64,000 nucleotides of DNA from the NCBI GenBank assembly GCA_001661515.1, contig LUVW01000008.1:463289-527288 (forward strand), in the 5' to 3' direction. How positions within the stretch are numbered: the stretch's first letter is position 1; the number at the start of each line of letters is the position of its first letter. The notes below the pieces were generated by a model. The model saw only the letters and a list, made by a program, of their open reading frames with translations, made no database searches and was not told the origin of the DNA. The translations under genes were made by a program, and so were the position numbers. Of the stretch, positions 1-10,700 are shown one piece after another. This DNA is from Capniomyces stellatus (Eukaryota; Kickxellomycota; Harpellomycetes; Harpellales; Legeriomycetaceae).

Positions 1-3
1 AAA

Positions 4-29
<26 letters not shown>
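1..29. repeat. Poly(A) homopolymer at the window edge
   Basis: Twenty-nine consecutive A at the left edge, 3' of calnexin. The full length of the tract cannot be seen. Confidence 0.9.
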
Positions 30-34
<5 letters not shown>

Positions 35-160
35 CTATTCTATGCCAGGTACCATAAAAACAAAGTTATTACAAACGAAATAAAAACAAAATAAACAGAA
101 TGGAAAATAAAGAGGACATTGAAGATGTTTTACTTTACTCCAAATGTAATGAGTTTGTTT

Positions 161-2186
161 TTATTTAGAGGATTCGGCAACAGTCTTTGAGCGGCTCTTC
201 ATTCCACTTGCAGATTCAGACTGGGTAGCGGTAGTAGAGGCTCTAGCCTTGGTGGCGGATTTGATCTTTTCAGCGTTCTTTTTCCCAGAAATAGTGTCAT
301 GTGCATCAAGAGCGCTTTGGGAGCCAGTAATGCTGTTCAGAACCATGTAGACGAGTTGGATGGACAGAAGAACCAGGAAGACAAAGATACCAGAGATGAC
401 AGGGAAGGTGGTGATGGCGGCTAGGTACTGGCCTTGTTCAATGAGAAGGGATATTCCTCTCAAGCCGGTCATAAATGTGACGGCATAGTAGAGGAAGTGG
501 CCACGGATGTCAAAAGTAGATGGGGCGTTGACGTCATTTTCCTTGGGTTGTTCCTTTGGCATGGTTTGTTCCTGAACCAAAAGCTCCGAGTCGTATTTAC
601 TTCTCCAGACGTTCTTGGCAATGTTGCTGGCCTCGCTGATTGAGCTGCCAAGGTAGATGTTGTCAAAGGATATTCCGTCTTGGAGGGTCCAGAGCTCAAA
701 TCCAATTCCGGAAATGGCGTCAAATTCGGCGGGATTTTTGATTTCATAGTAGTCGGGGTTTGGCATAGTCTTTTGGACCCATTTGCCCTTATATGCTGGG
801 TTAGGGATCTTTGGAGCCTCCCATTTGCCCTTGTACTCTGGGTTGGAGACAATTGGCTTTTTCCATGGTCCACACCCGCTGGCCTTTGTGCACTTGGGGT
901 TGTTGATTGTTGGTGGTTCCCAGTCGCCATCCATATCGTCGTCCCAGTCCTCTGGCTTCTTGGCGCTAGGGTCAGGGATCATCAGGGACTCGTCAACAAG
1001 CCAGTCGCTTGGAATGACAGCCTTGCCATCTTCAATCATTCTTGGTGCATCTTCATTCCAGTCTTCGGGCTTCTTGGCCTCTGGGTCAGAAATCTCTTCC
1101 TCCTCTACCCAGTCCTTAGGCTTTGTGTCTGATGGGTCGTTGACCTCCTTTTCTGGGTTGACTGATGGCTTGAAGTCCTCAAACAGCGAGCCTTTGCGCT
1201 TTGACACGTTGTCAATAAGAATCTCAAATGTGTTGTCTGGGTTCACAATAAGCGTATACAAGTGTGTCAGGTTGTCAATGTATGGCGTTGGTGCATCAAT
1301 CATGTGCTTCTCCTCATACTTGTTTGTTTTGGGGTTGAGCTGGTTGAAAATAAAGTGCACTTTAGAATCTCCACATTTATCTGGCCCAAACATAATCGTA
1401 TATGGCGCCTTGTTGCTGAACTCCTCCAGCTTCTTCAGTGGCGCTGATCCCCCCTCGCTGGACTTCTTTTCAATCTCCGCATCCTTCAATGGTGCTCTAA
1501 GCAGCTTCAAGTAAGCTCCACCACACTCAAGCTTGGTCTGCAGCTTGACTTCATACTGCAAAACCAACGGCTTTCCCCTTGGCGCAAATGGCTTTTCCAA
1601 AAACGTAGAAATAGCGTGATGGCGGTATGCCGATTTCGCCACCAGATTCAAATCTCCCTCCACTCCCTTCATTGTGATTGGCTCTTCAAATTTCCATTCG
1701 CCTTCGTATTTGAGCCCTTCCACTACCTTCTCCTCTCCCTCCCCTGCCCCCTTCTTCACTTCTGACTTGACCCATCTCTTTATTGATTCATTGGTAAACT
1801 GCTCCCAGAACACCGAGTCTTTTGACGTGTATGGCTATTTAAAAACAAATATATTTGTCACATATACTTAGTATTGTATCAGCCCTTTATAATTTCCTCT
1901 TTACCAACCATTCCTGCAAACAGTTTGGTATACTCCGAACATATCTAGATGCCAATCAACTTACAGTAAACTTTGGAAGCTCTAGGCTCTCTGCCTTCTT
2001 TTTTGGCTCCTCTTTGACTTCTTCCTTTCCTGCCTCAGGCCCTGCTTCGGAAGCCGCCTCTGGGGCTACCTCGGCGTTGACTTTGATTCCCTCATCCTTC
2101 AATGGTTTCTGTCTGTCCTCATCTGCTGCCAAACAAGATGCGGCAAAGACTGTTGAGACCAGTAGCAAGGTTATATTCAATTTCAT
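161..2186 (-). CDS. Calnexin, ER membrane lectin chaperone
   Basis: Calnexin binds monoglucosylated N-glycoproteins in the ER and holds them for folding. There are two exons, 2186-1965 and 1834-161, with a 130-nt GT-AG intron in phase 0; the product is 631 aa. Exon 1 encodes a signal peptide ([20 protein letters not shown]) and an acidic/Lys-rich linker. Exon 2 begins [16 protein letters not shown], the usual start of the lectin domain. The P-domain is clear: tandem type-1 repeats ([30 protein letters not shown]) are followed by type-2 repeats ([29 protein letters not shown]). One membrane segment (about [20 protein letters not shown]) precedes a short Ser/Lys-rich cytosolic tail without a KDEL signal, as expected for calnexin and not calreticulin. 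Open-frame extension alone would miss exon 1; the ATG at 2186 supplies the signal peptide. The family call is very secure. Confidence 0.95.
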
Positions 2187-4129
2187 GTTTTGTTTTGTTT
2201 TGTTCCAAATGCTATTACTTTAGCTATTCCCCTTTAATACAAACAGAACCAAGTTTATTTCTTTAGTTGTAGTATTTTATAAAATAAACTAGAAAAAAAT
2301 AAATAAAAAGATAAACCCTACAGAACGAAGATGTTGATTCTTACTATATTGTTTTCTTTTTAACAAAATAAAATAAAAAAAGTCAAGCCTTAAATACTAA
2401 AACTTGGTTGTTTCCTATTCAAACACATTTATACATTTTTCTAAAACTCGGCTCAGAGTTTCATTGCTCTTTACTTTGTTTTGTTTTTTTTTTTTGCTTT
2501 TACTTTTACTTTTAGTAAGCAAACTACTAAAAAACAAAAACAAAAAGCTCATAGTCTTAACATTTCTGAAATCAAACTCTGCGACAACTGCATAAATAAG
2601 CTTTTTCTCGCCTGTTTATTAGCCTTAGCAAAAGATGTTGGAATTATATCACTACAAACATATTTCCATTTGACAATTTATTATTAGAATACCGATTGGT
2701 TGGTTGGCAACAACGCGATGACAAAATATGTGTGCTTCTTGTCGCTAATTCTGCCACCTTCCAAACGGCATAGTAGTGTTAGTAGTCATTAGAATTCTTG
2801 TTGGTAAAGCAATAAAATAGGCTCGTGGTTTTCATTGAGTAAAAAAACCTCTTTCCAATAACAGTTGGTTTTATAATTAGCTGCATTTTGGAAAATCTAA
2901 AATCAACTTTTTTTTTCTTCTCTTTTTCTAGTCTTTTTGTTAATGATTGATTGATGAGGCACAAAACTTCTTAATTCCCATTTTTCATTCCAACTTTTTA
3001 TTCCCTAGCCAATACTATAACAATATCCTCCATTCCTTTTAGAGAAAACTTGATCAGCCATTGGAACCTTTGCATTTCCGCTTAACTTTAATTAAACTGC
3101 TTTGAAATTGATGTTTTTTTTTATTGCTTATTTAATTTATAAAAGTAAAGAGCAAAAGTTGGATATGTTGTCCTATTTCCACTACTTCACTTTATGTACC
3201 TTTGTCACTAACCGAGCCTTTGTCATGCTGTCGCCACTGCCTCATCAACTTGTCTTGTGTGAGTGTTATATGACGTCTTTTGATTACCTAAACTGCCAGT
3301 GCATTTAATATCTTTGTAGTATCTTTGCAATGCCTTGGTAATATTTCATTTTAATCCCGTGGCTTTCCAGAACCTAAACCCACAGTTAAAACATCAACAA
3401 AGACTATACCACCCAACCCAACTGTAACAAACAGTGGGCATACCTGCCATTATATACTCTTTATTCTTATTTTTAGAAATCAAAGCTTCGGGTATTACAA
3501 TTGTCTGACGTTATCGACTTAAAAGGATGTAGTGGGGGGGGAGTCGGGGGTCCCTTCCTATCTTACCTGGCATTAGATTGAGAAAATAATAATGGTTAAA
3601 TCACGTTGCATTGATTTGTAACTATTACTCTTTTAGAGTCTCACCTTTGAACATAAATAATTTACACTTTGTGGATGATTAGTGGCTAAGGTCTGTCCAA
3701 TTAATTAAACACACGATCAACGGAACATTACCAAATCATGGTCCAACAATTTGCTATGAAACGTGGAATAGTCGAGTTTAAAACGTAATTTTTTTTTGCA
3801 TTTTATTCCTCATTGTCTTGAGCTTATTTTAATTTTGTTCTTACTAATGATCTATTTTTTTTGTTGTTTTTTCTCAATATTTATTTATATTAAATTCTAT
3901 CTTTCAATATTGGCCGACATTTTTAAGACCAATTGTGCTCTACTTTTGCTTTAGCCTTTTTGATTCCAAAAAAAAAAAAAAAAATCAAATTGTCTTTAAT
4001 GACCAAGCAAAATAGACTTCAAGCATATCAGGCATTATTATAAGAATCAGTGTTTTAAATCATGTGAGAAATACATAAAATATAGAATATACAAGCTATG
4101 TAGTAGAAAGACGGGGGGTAGCATTGACT
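2187..4129. other. Spacer between calnexin and WDR70, no gene seen
   Basis: This 1.9 kb AT-rich spacer has many A and T runs, including 17-18 A near 3968-3985. No open frame shows family resemblance or a signal peptide. A G-rich patch with runs of eight and five G lies at about 3532-3550. It should hold the calnexin promoter at the left and the WDR70 3' end at the right; I see no clear TATA box. Confidence 0.6.
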
Positions 4130-7083
4130 CTACTTTCTTCTTTTCAACTCAGGCTCGTCCTTCATCCCCTCCTCATTAAAAATAGGGTTTGGCTGGCGCT
4201 TTTTATAAGCAGGTGCAACCCAATACGGGTCTTCTTCAGCAGCAGCAGCATGCTTCAACAGCGCCTCACGCGGATCTTCGTCTGTTAGTTTAAATTTAGA
4301 AAAAAAGTAGCCGAAAACATGTTAAAAACAAGGCTCGGTTTAGGTATACAAGTAGGTATTAGGTTTGGAATTCAAAGTTGGTAGCTACCAATAAGCCAAA
4401 ATCTGATATTTAAACTTGCCTCTAATCGTATTCTTCATCAACGTCCGCATAATGTACTGGGTCTCGCCTGTCCCGATCACTCCTCCCTTTCCTGCGCCTT
4501 TAACAGGAAGTTCTAACAGTTGTTATGAAGTTTGGTTGTTAGTATGTACTAATGAGCTACCCTGTTTTTTTTCAAAAAAAAAATAAAACAAGTAAACTGC
4601 GTATATTTTCAAGTCAAAACAACAACGAAAAAAAAGGTGCTGAACGCATTTAGAGCATGGTCAACTAGAATGCGTGAATAAATATCATACCTGGTCTATG
4701 CGAAACAACAGGATCTTTACGCAGCTTTTCCTGTCTTCGCTTGGTGGAAGATGCCGTTGATTCTTTGAAAAGCGGAAGGGAATGGGGCGTGATGATTACT
4801 CCAACCTGGTCGCCCGCATACATATCAGACATCGTGCTGCGTGCCTTAGCTGGTTTGCTTGCACATAGCAGCGCGCCCTTGACGCTCTTTTCAGGATCGT
4901 AGATTATACTAACCGAGCCATTCGAGCTCGAAACTGCTATTTGGTTAAGCTTTTTATGCCAACTAACTTTTACCAAACTCGAGTTGGAATCGGATGTCGT
5001 GCCTGAAGCTAGCCGTGAAACCTGCACATTTGTATCCACTACTGGCTCAGCTGATATAGCGTGTTTGTACATAACCTGCAAACTATCTGAATCCAAAAAC
5101 ACCAGCTCTGGTAATATGCCTTTCTCACTGGATTTCTCCAATCGCGAGGACATATCGTTGGTGGCAACTATAAGCCTGTCGTCAGGGGAAAAACATATGC
5201 CAGTCTGCGGATATGACGATCTTAAATTCTCAACCACGCTTAGCGGGCTTTTGAGGTTTCGGGTATCCCACACTACAAAAATCAATACACTTTAAATATA
5301 TATTTCCTGTGTTGGAATACAAATAAAAAGCCAAACAATGGCAATGTTGATGACAAGTATGGGTTGGCATACCTTTTACAGTACCGTCGCCACCCCTTGA
5401 AACAAGCTTTAGTCCCGAAGAGTTGAACATAATAGCCGAAGTCGTGGTTCCGTTGATATGTGCGTTTTCGAGGTGCTAGTATAAATCATAGTTCAATTAT
5501 AAATGTATATATTTAGTACTTATTACAGTGCATTGATGATGAAAAGTGATTTTTGACCGTTTAACTTGACCGTTTAGCTTACTTGTTGAGGGCGTGAAAA
5601 GGTTCCCGAGCAAGACCATAGTGATATACAGCCGTCAGATTGGGCTAAACGTGTGATTTATGTAACCAGGCGTGTGTTTTGTACATACATATACATATAT
5701 ATATATATATTAGCATAACGGCAAATGTCAACTGTCAAACTTCAAGAAAATGACAATATAGACAAATATTTATATCAGACGTCTAACCAGTAGCTATTGA
5801 TTTTCCATCAGGTGAATATGAGCAAGCTGTCACCGCTGTTTTCCCTCCGCGCTCTCTAGTCTTCATCACCAACACTTGTGTTTGCTTTAGTGGATTTTCG
5901 ACGTCCCATATTCTAAAAAAATAAATAATAATAACCACAGGATAGTTGGTAAAATAGTACCTCGCACAGAATAATATAGTCTACAATAAATGTTTACATA
6001 AATTTACCTAACCGTGCTATCCGACGCGGCTGTTATAAAAACACTTTTATCTACTGGGTTCCAGTTGCAGCTGGTTAATGAAGAAACATGCCCAGAGGTG
6101 TATCTCATGTCTCTCAAATACATGTCTCCCCGTTTATACTCTTGTCTACACAGGAAATTAACGAAATAAGGAAATTTCAGTCCAATTTTTAAATCAAAAT
6201 AAAGAGTTGCAGTCGTTTTTTTATAATAAACAAATTGGTGGCTTTCTTTTCTATTGACAATATTACACATCCAATAGAGCTAGTGGGTATAGTCACAAAG
6301 CAAAAGCTACTTGCAAGGTCTTACAATTGAATTCCATCGCGGCTAAACAGTTTTACTTGAGGTGAGCCCGTAGCAGCCAAGAACTGATCACCCACCAAAT
6401 TGTATTTCAAATCGTTGACCTATTCGTAAAGTTAAATGACAACCATGTTGATTTTAGTGGACTGCTGAATTGGACAGCAATACCAACACTTTCGGTACTA
6501 CCCTATACGTATTACTGGGATCATGTTAAATGTTGACACATACCTGATATCCCTCAGCAACTTCAATTTCCCGAAATGGCTGAAAGGAGGAATCCATAGC
6601 GCCAAAGTTCCAAAATTTAACAGCGTAATCATACCCTCCCGTCAACATTCGTGAACCTGATGCATCCCAATCCATCGCAGTTATGGTCTATTGTACAAGT
6701 CATCACGTATAGCGTAATTTTAGTTTACTAGCATTCAACAGAAACACATGCAAATTTTGCTTAACCTTTAGTGTTTATTCTAGCAAAATGCACATCGATA
6801 TACTAGTGTTTTGCTTAGATTTATAACGCACCTTTGTGTGCCCACTAAGCCTTATGCTTGTTTTAACAGGCAAATTAAATTTCTCTATCCATTTTAATTG
6901 TTCTTTTGGATCCGTCTCGATTTCGCTAAATTTCTCTCTGTTTTTTGCTTCTACTTTCTTGCCGCCATGGCTAGTTTCAGTGTCTGTTTTATCTACTGTC
7001 TCTATGCTGCCTTTCTTGCCGCTGGTTTTCTTGCTGGTTTCTTTATATAGCTGTGCAAAATTTAAGCCGCCTTTTATCGCCAT
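4130..7083 (-). CDS. WDR70: WDR70 / gastrulation-defective-1 type WD40 protein
   Basis: WD40-repeat nuclear protein of the WDR70 (GAD-1) family. The family is linked to histone H2B monoubiquitination and the DNA damage response; that role is family knowledge. Ten exons on the minus strand: 7083-6832, 6687-6544, 6419-6325, 6145-6008, 5912-5788, 5644-5583, 5475-5373, 5272-4691, 4512-4420 and 4281-4130. All phases close and give 581 aa. Family-typical stretches include LTGGYDYAVKFWNFGAMDSS, FITAASDSTVRIWDVENP, GLKLVSRGGDGTVKVWDTRN, ICFSPDDRLIVATND, ITPHSLPLF and the C-terminal DPREALLKHAAAAEEDPYW. The last intron (4419-4282) is GC-AG. The first ATG in frame is at 7083; an upstream GTG is not used. 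It lies 333 bp downstream of the SCI1-like gene on the same strand. Confidence 0.9.
4282..4419 (-). other. GC-AG intron in WDR70
   Basis: Exon 9 ends AGAG and is followed by GCAAGT; exon 10 begins after CAG. No GT donor keeps the frame here. Joining at GC gives the expected family sequence across the junction (KNTIRDEDPREALL). Confidence 0.8.
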
Positions 7084-7416
7084 TTTCACAATTACGGCTA
7101 AAAGTTGAAAACTTTAATAATAGAATAATCAGAGAAAATTACTCGCGTTTTTAGTTTTAGTAGATACCTTAATGTTTTTGGTTTTCAAACACAATAGCAA
7201 AATCAATTTTAAAAAATAAGATTCAACAAAAAAAAAAAGATTTAAAAAATAAAAATAAAAAACATGCCAAACCAAAAGTAGAAAAGCAACATTTTTAAAT
7301 GAAAAACAAGTAAAATTGTCTGAACTAAAAAAAAAAAACCAACATTAATTAAATCTAAAACAAAATATCTGCATGATCAATAGTTAAAAAGGAACATAAT
7401 CATTTGCTGATACAAG
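7084..7416. other. Short spacer between WDR70 and SCI1-like gene
   Basis: This 333-bp, very A-rich spacer (on the + strand) holds the WDR70 promoter and the SCI1-like 3' end. I see no distinct element. Confidence 0.5.
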
Positions 7417-9464
7417 TTAACGGTGCTTGTTTTCATATCTGACCCCCATGCTTTCTTTGGGCTGGAATCCCATTTGGCGAAGCTTTTCGGCACTTATTCT
7501 TTCATTCTGGACGCGCCTTAGCTCCTCAAGCTGTTCTTTTGACATTGATAGTGAGGCAACACTAGTTGACGGGTTGGATTTATACATACTAAAAAGAAAA
7601 CAGTGCAGACAGTGATTAGGATAAGTCAAAGCGCTCAATAAAAATATGCATATGTTAAGCCAACACCCCATGTATTGTGCTTGGCAATCGACTAAATCTA
7701 CTTTATATATAATTGATGCTGTACTATCAAATTACCTTTCTCTGTCGGAACGCCAAATCAAGCTCATGTCCTCAGGAACATTTGCCTTTGAGTCTTGCTT
7801 CTCTTTCTTTCTAGCGTCTTTTGCCTCCCACTTGGAAAAATCGTAATATCTATTTAAATGACCACGCATTGGTTTCGGTTAGGCTGTTCATTACAAAAGC
7901 AAAATGTATCTAAAGATAACTAACTTACTTTTCATGTGGCATTGTGGATGTGTTAAAATCTAATAAAATCAGCCAAGTCGCAGAAAAAGATGTTTAAATA
8001 TAATAACCACCGATACACCAAGAGCACATAAGCGGCTCCGAAACAACATCCCACCCCTCCCTTTCGCCTAGCAAATCAAAGCAGCTTAATACCTTCTATA
8101 AACATCCGGAATTGCTTTTTTGTGTCTGGCTGTGATAACTCTTCAAAGTGTAATCCCTTGACTTCAATCAGCCATGCAATAAACTCCTACGTAAATAAAT
8201 CCATACACTTTGTAAAGGTGATTCGCACGACCCGGAAAGTGCAAAAAATGGCAGCTTCATCAGCGTATCAGTAGGTTATGTATTGACTTGCCTGTTCTTT
8301 GGAGTATATGCTACAAAGTACAATAATGCATAGGAAGCGAATGTTTTTTTATTGCACAAATCTATAATCGAAAAAATAAAAGCAAAAATAAACGTGTACC
8401 ATCACTTACTCTGTATCGTATATTATCCCATGACCACCAAACTTTCCTTGGAATGGATCCGACTTGCTTTTCTTTTTAGAGCTTTTCCTTTTGTGATTAG
8501 TTTTGCTTTTCGATTTTTTCTCGTCTTTAGTGCTTTTTGACTTTCGCTTCGACTTCTAAATAAAATGTAGACAAAACACACAATGGGAATACTCGGTTAA
8601 ATGGGGAATCATGCCGATACTTGACAAAATAGTTACAATAATAATTAAACCTGCATTTTTTTGTCTTTTTTTATTTCGAGAATCGGACGAGTCTGAATAT
8701 GAGTCTGAATCGCTACTATTACTACTACTATCGCTATAGCTGAAAGATTCTGAAGAGCTGCTCGAATCGCTGCTATATCGGTGCCGTCTCTTTCTTTTAT
8801 TATCATCGCGTCTTCTAGAAGACTTTTTTTTAGTGTTGGTATCACCACGCTCACGACCATGACTTTGACTATTTTCAGAATTGTGGCTTCTATGATGCCT
8901 ATTTGTGCTACTCCTTTCTGTTCTATTCGAGCCTTTTCTACTCCTGTCGTTGTTTTCTAAAGAAGTACGGCCACCGTCTCGATCGCGTGATTTAGACCTT
9001 GTGGACCTCTTCTTATCTGAATCTTGTCTAGACCTTTCTCTGGAGAAATCTCTATTGTTTTCATCTCTTCTTGTCTTGCGGTTTTTACCAGAAAGTTCGC
9101 GCGAAGGTTCTCTGGAATTCGATCCAACTGTTGCTCTGGAATTTCTGTATCTCTCGCAACTTGTGCTTTGATGTCTAACTGTATTCCTGCTTGATTCGAA
9201 GCCATGTCGTTCTCCTCTTTCCCCACTTTCTTTATATCTACCGGACTCTCTTGAATTGGATCTTAAACGTCTTTTGCGTCTATACTCTTTTCTCTCTATT
9301 TTATTAACATTAGTGCATGTCGTGTATTTAAATAATGATTTATTGCCACCAAGCCCAGAAAAACAGCAATACACTCGTCCCTAAAATTCATTTTTGTAGG
9401 ATCATTTGTATTTACCTGCCGATTTATCTCTATTTACTTTCGAATCGCGGTCTCTATCAGCCAT
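7417..9464 (-). CDS. RS-rich nuclear protein, SCI1-like C-terminal domain
   Basis: Eight exons: 9464-9416, 9295-8637, 8555-8410, 8310-8292, 8186-8093, 7959-7929, 7849-7736 and 7588-7417. Phases close and the product is about 427 aa. The N-terminal half is dominated by Arg/Ser and Arg/Glu dipeptides and a long Ser/Asp run, then Lys-rich segments, typical of splicing-associated nuclear proteins. The C-terminal part contains FGGHGIIYD, KEQEFIAWLIEVKGLHFEEL, FRMFIEDFN, PHEKYYDFSKWEAKDAR and a final charged helix. The EF.AWL.EVK...F.EL...KYY pattern resembles the plant style cell-cycle inhibitor 1 (SCI1) family and its eukaryotic relatives; this is from memory and moderately sure. Exon 4 is only 19 nt and intron 4 has a GC donor. 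The exon 2 donor (GTAACT at 8636) was chosen because it alone keeps the frame; the nearer GTTTAA gives a stop. Confidence 0.75.
8187..8291 (-). other. GC-AG intron in the SCI1-like gene
   Basis: The donor reads ACAG|GCAAGTC after the 19-nt exon, and the acceptor is TAG|GAGTTT. The joined product runs SKEQ-EFIAWLIEVK, as the domain requires. Confidence 0.75.
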
Positions 9465-9841
9465 TGTTACTATTGTTTATACTGTTGATATTGTTATTGT
9501 TATTATGTGTTCTATGGATTATCTCTGCAAATGTGTATTAATACCCCCACCATTTACTTTTGATTTTCACTTAAAAGAGCACCTTGTGATTAAAAATAAT
9601 AGCTAAATATGACTTTAGCAGTTCTTTAGTAAGCTGACATTGAAGTTTAACTCTGTAAAACTCGTTTCAAAATCGCTTTTCCAGGAATGAAAAAAAAAAC
9701 AGACTTTTTACTGGGTAATTATACATTAAATTTGGAATAAGCTGTAGACTCGATTCTCTGGCTTAAGGTAACTTTATCCAATTTCGATTTGCCAAAGCCA
9801 AAAAAAAACTCCAAACTCCAGCGTAAAATAAAAAATTGATT
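9465..9841. other. Spacer upstream of the SCI1-like gene
   Basis: This 377-bp AT-rich spacer lies between the SCI1-like start codon and the tRNA 3' end. It contains the likely promoter of the SCI1-like gene and the Pol III terminator described separately. No ORF is supportable. Confidence 0.5.
9830..9835 (-). terminator. RNA polymerase III T-run terminator of tRNA-Gly
   Basis: Six T on the minus strand begin 7 nt past the tRNA 3' end, the usual Pol III stop. Confidence 0.7.
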
Positions 9842-9912
9842 TGCGTAGACCGGGAATCGAACCCGGGTCTGCCGCGTGGCAGGCGGCAATTATACCACTA
9901 AACCATCTACGC
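9842..9912 (-). tRNA. tRNA-Gly (anticodon GCC), intronless
   Basis: The complementary strand folds as a complete cloverleaf. Acceptor arms are GCGTAGA and TCTACGC, with a discriminator A. The D-arm/A-box is TGGTTTAGTGGTATAA. The anticodon stem-loop is TGCCGC-CTGCCAC-GCGGCA, giving anticodon GCC. The T-arm/B-box is GGGTTCGATTCCC. There is no intron and CCA is not encoded. Confidence 0.95.
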
Positions 9913-10418
9913 CGTTGGAAAAAAATCACTTTAAAACCCCAAGTAAAGATACTTGCATCAAAAACATAAAAAACTTTACTCTGAGTTAAAATAAATAGAA
10001 CGAACTAAACAGAATAAACGAATAAAAGCAAAATTGTGTCCACCTGGTAACACTCTTCAAAAAAAAAAAAGGAATCATGGGTGAAAGAAATGAATTCATG
10101 GTATTTTATTGACCCAGGAATAGAGGGAGGAAAAGAAAAGCTAGTATTCCATAACCTTGACCAGGAAAAAAGAACTATTGATTTTGGAGCAATAGATAAA
10201 TATTTAGAAAACTATAGGAAATTATTCCCAAGACATAAACAAGATAATAAATTTTTATTTTCAAAATTTAACAGACAAAATAATTCATAATAAAAAAATA
10301 AAAAAATAAAAATGGTGTCCACTTGTTTGTGTGTTTTGCTTTGTAAAGTCAGGTGTACAATATACCACCATTCATGCACTTGTCAAAATCTAGCTACACA
10401 CCCCTCCTCTCTCTTTTC
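9913..10418. other. tRNA upstream region with A-rich patch
   Basis: This 506-bp stretch lies upstream of the tRNA and downstream of the 10419-10700 ORF. It contains the doubtful ORF at 10090-10290 and two near-identical 11-mers, gtgtccacctg (10036-10046) and gtgtccacttg (10315-10325), that bracket it. Confidence 0.5.
10090..10290 (+). CDS. Doubtful small ORF, 66 aa, no family recognised
   Basis: The first ATG in frame is at 10090, giving a 66-residue Lys/Asn/Phe-rich product (MNSWYFIDPGIEGGKEKL..., ending FSKFNRQNNS). Codons are strongly A/T-ending, even compared with neighbouring genes. Length and aromatic content look more coding-like than the shadow frames nearby, but I recognise no family. 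It lies about 180 bp upstream of a tRNA gene and between two imperfect direct 11-mers. It could be a small host gene, a remnant of an inserted element, or chance. Confidence 0.2.
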   Translation: MNSWYFIDPGIEGGKEKLVFHNLDQEKRTIDFGAIDKYLENYRKLFPRHKQDNKFLFSKFNRQNNS

Positions 10419-10700
10419 TTATAAGATTATATAGCCCATGGCCGGATCTTTATCTTTTATTCTAAATTTGTTTTGTTTTGCTTGATCCATTATTTTATCC
10501 TGTTGCTCTTCGAAATCATTTTTCAGCGTTTCCGAGACTGTAATGTTTACTTTATCTGCTTCACTCATGGCTATTAAAACGAACAGTAGACTTGATGGGG
10601 GGTAGACCAGTGTGATAATGTAGTACTGTTTAAAAAAGTTGAAAGCGGTTGAATAAATTTTACGTTGGCGTGTTGGTTCCTTGACAATTTGGCTGCCCAT
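10419..10700 (-). CDS. Hypothetical small protein, 93 aa, possible membrane segment
   Basis: An intact ATG-to-TAA frame begins MGSQIVKEPTRQRK, has a hydrophobic stretch (about YYIITLVYPPSSLLFVLIAM, residues 26-45) and a charged C-terminal half (SEADKVNITV...KDKDPAMGYIIL). No family is recognised. As read it could be a single-pass protein with a basic N-terminus. The hydrophobic stretch could instead be a short intron, since GTACTA...CCATGAG would also keep the frame and give a small soluble protein. The second in-frame ATG (MSEADK) could be the true start. It is the gene left of the long PacC upstream spacer, and transcribed away from it. Confidence 0.4.
   Translation of the reverse strand: MGSQIVKEPTRQRKIYSTAFNFFKQYYIITLVYPPSSLLFVLIAMSEADKVNITVSETLKNDFEEQQDKIMDQAKQNKFRIKDKDPAMGYIIL

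Noticed and set aside
469..1514. Long overlapping frames on both strands inside calnexin
   Set aside because: They are shadows of the repetitive, GC-richer calnexin P-domain, with no family resemblance.
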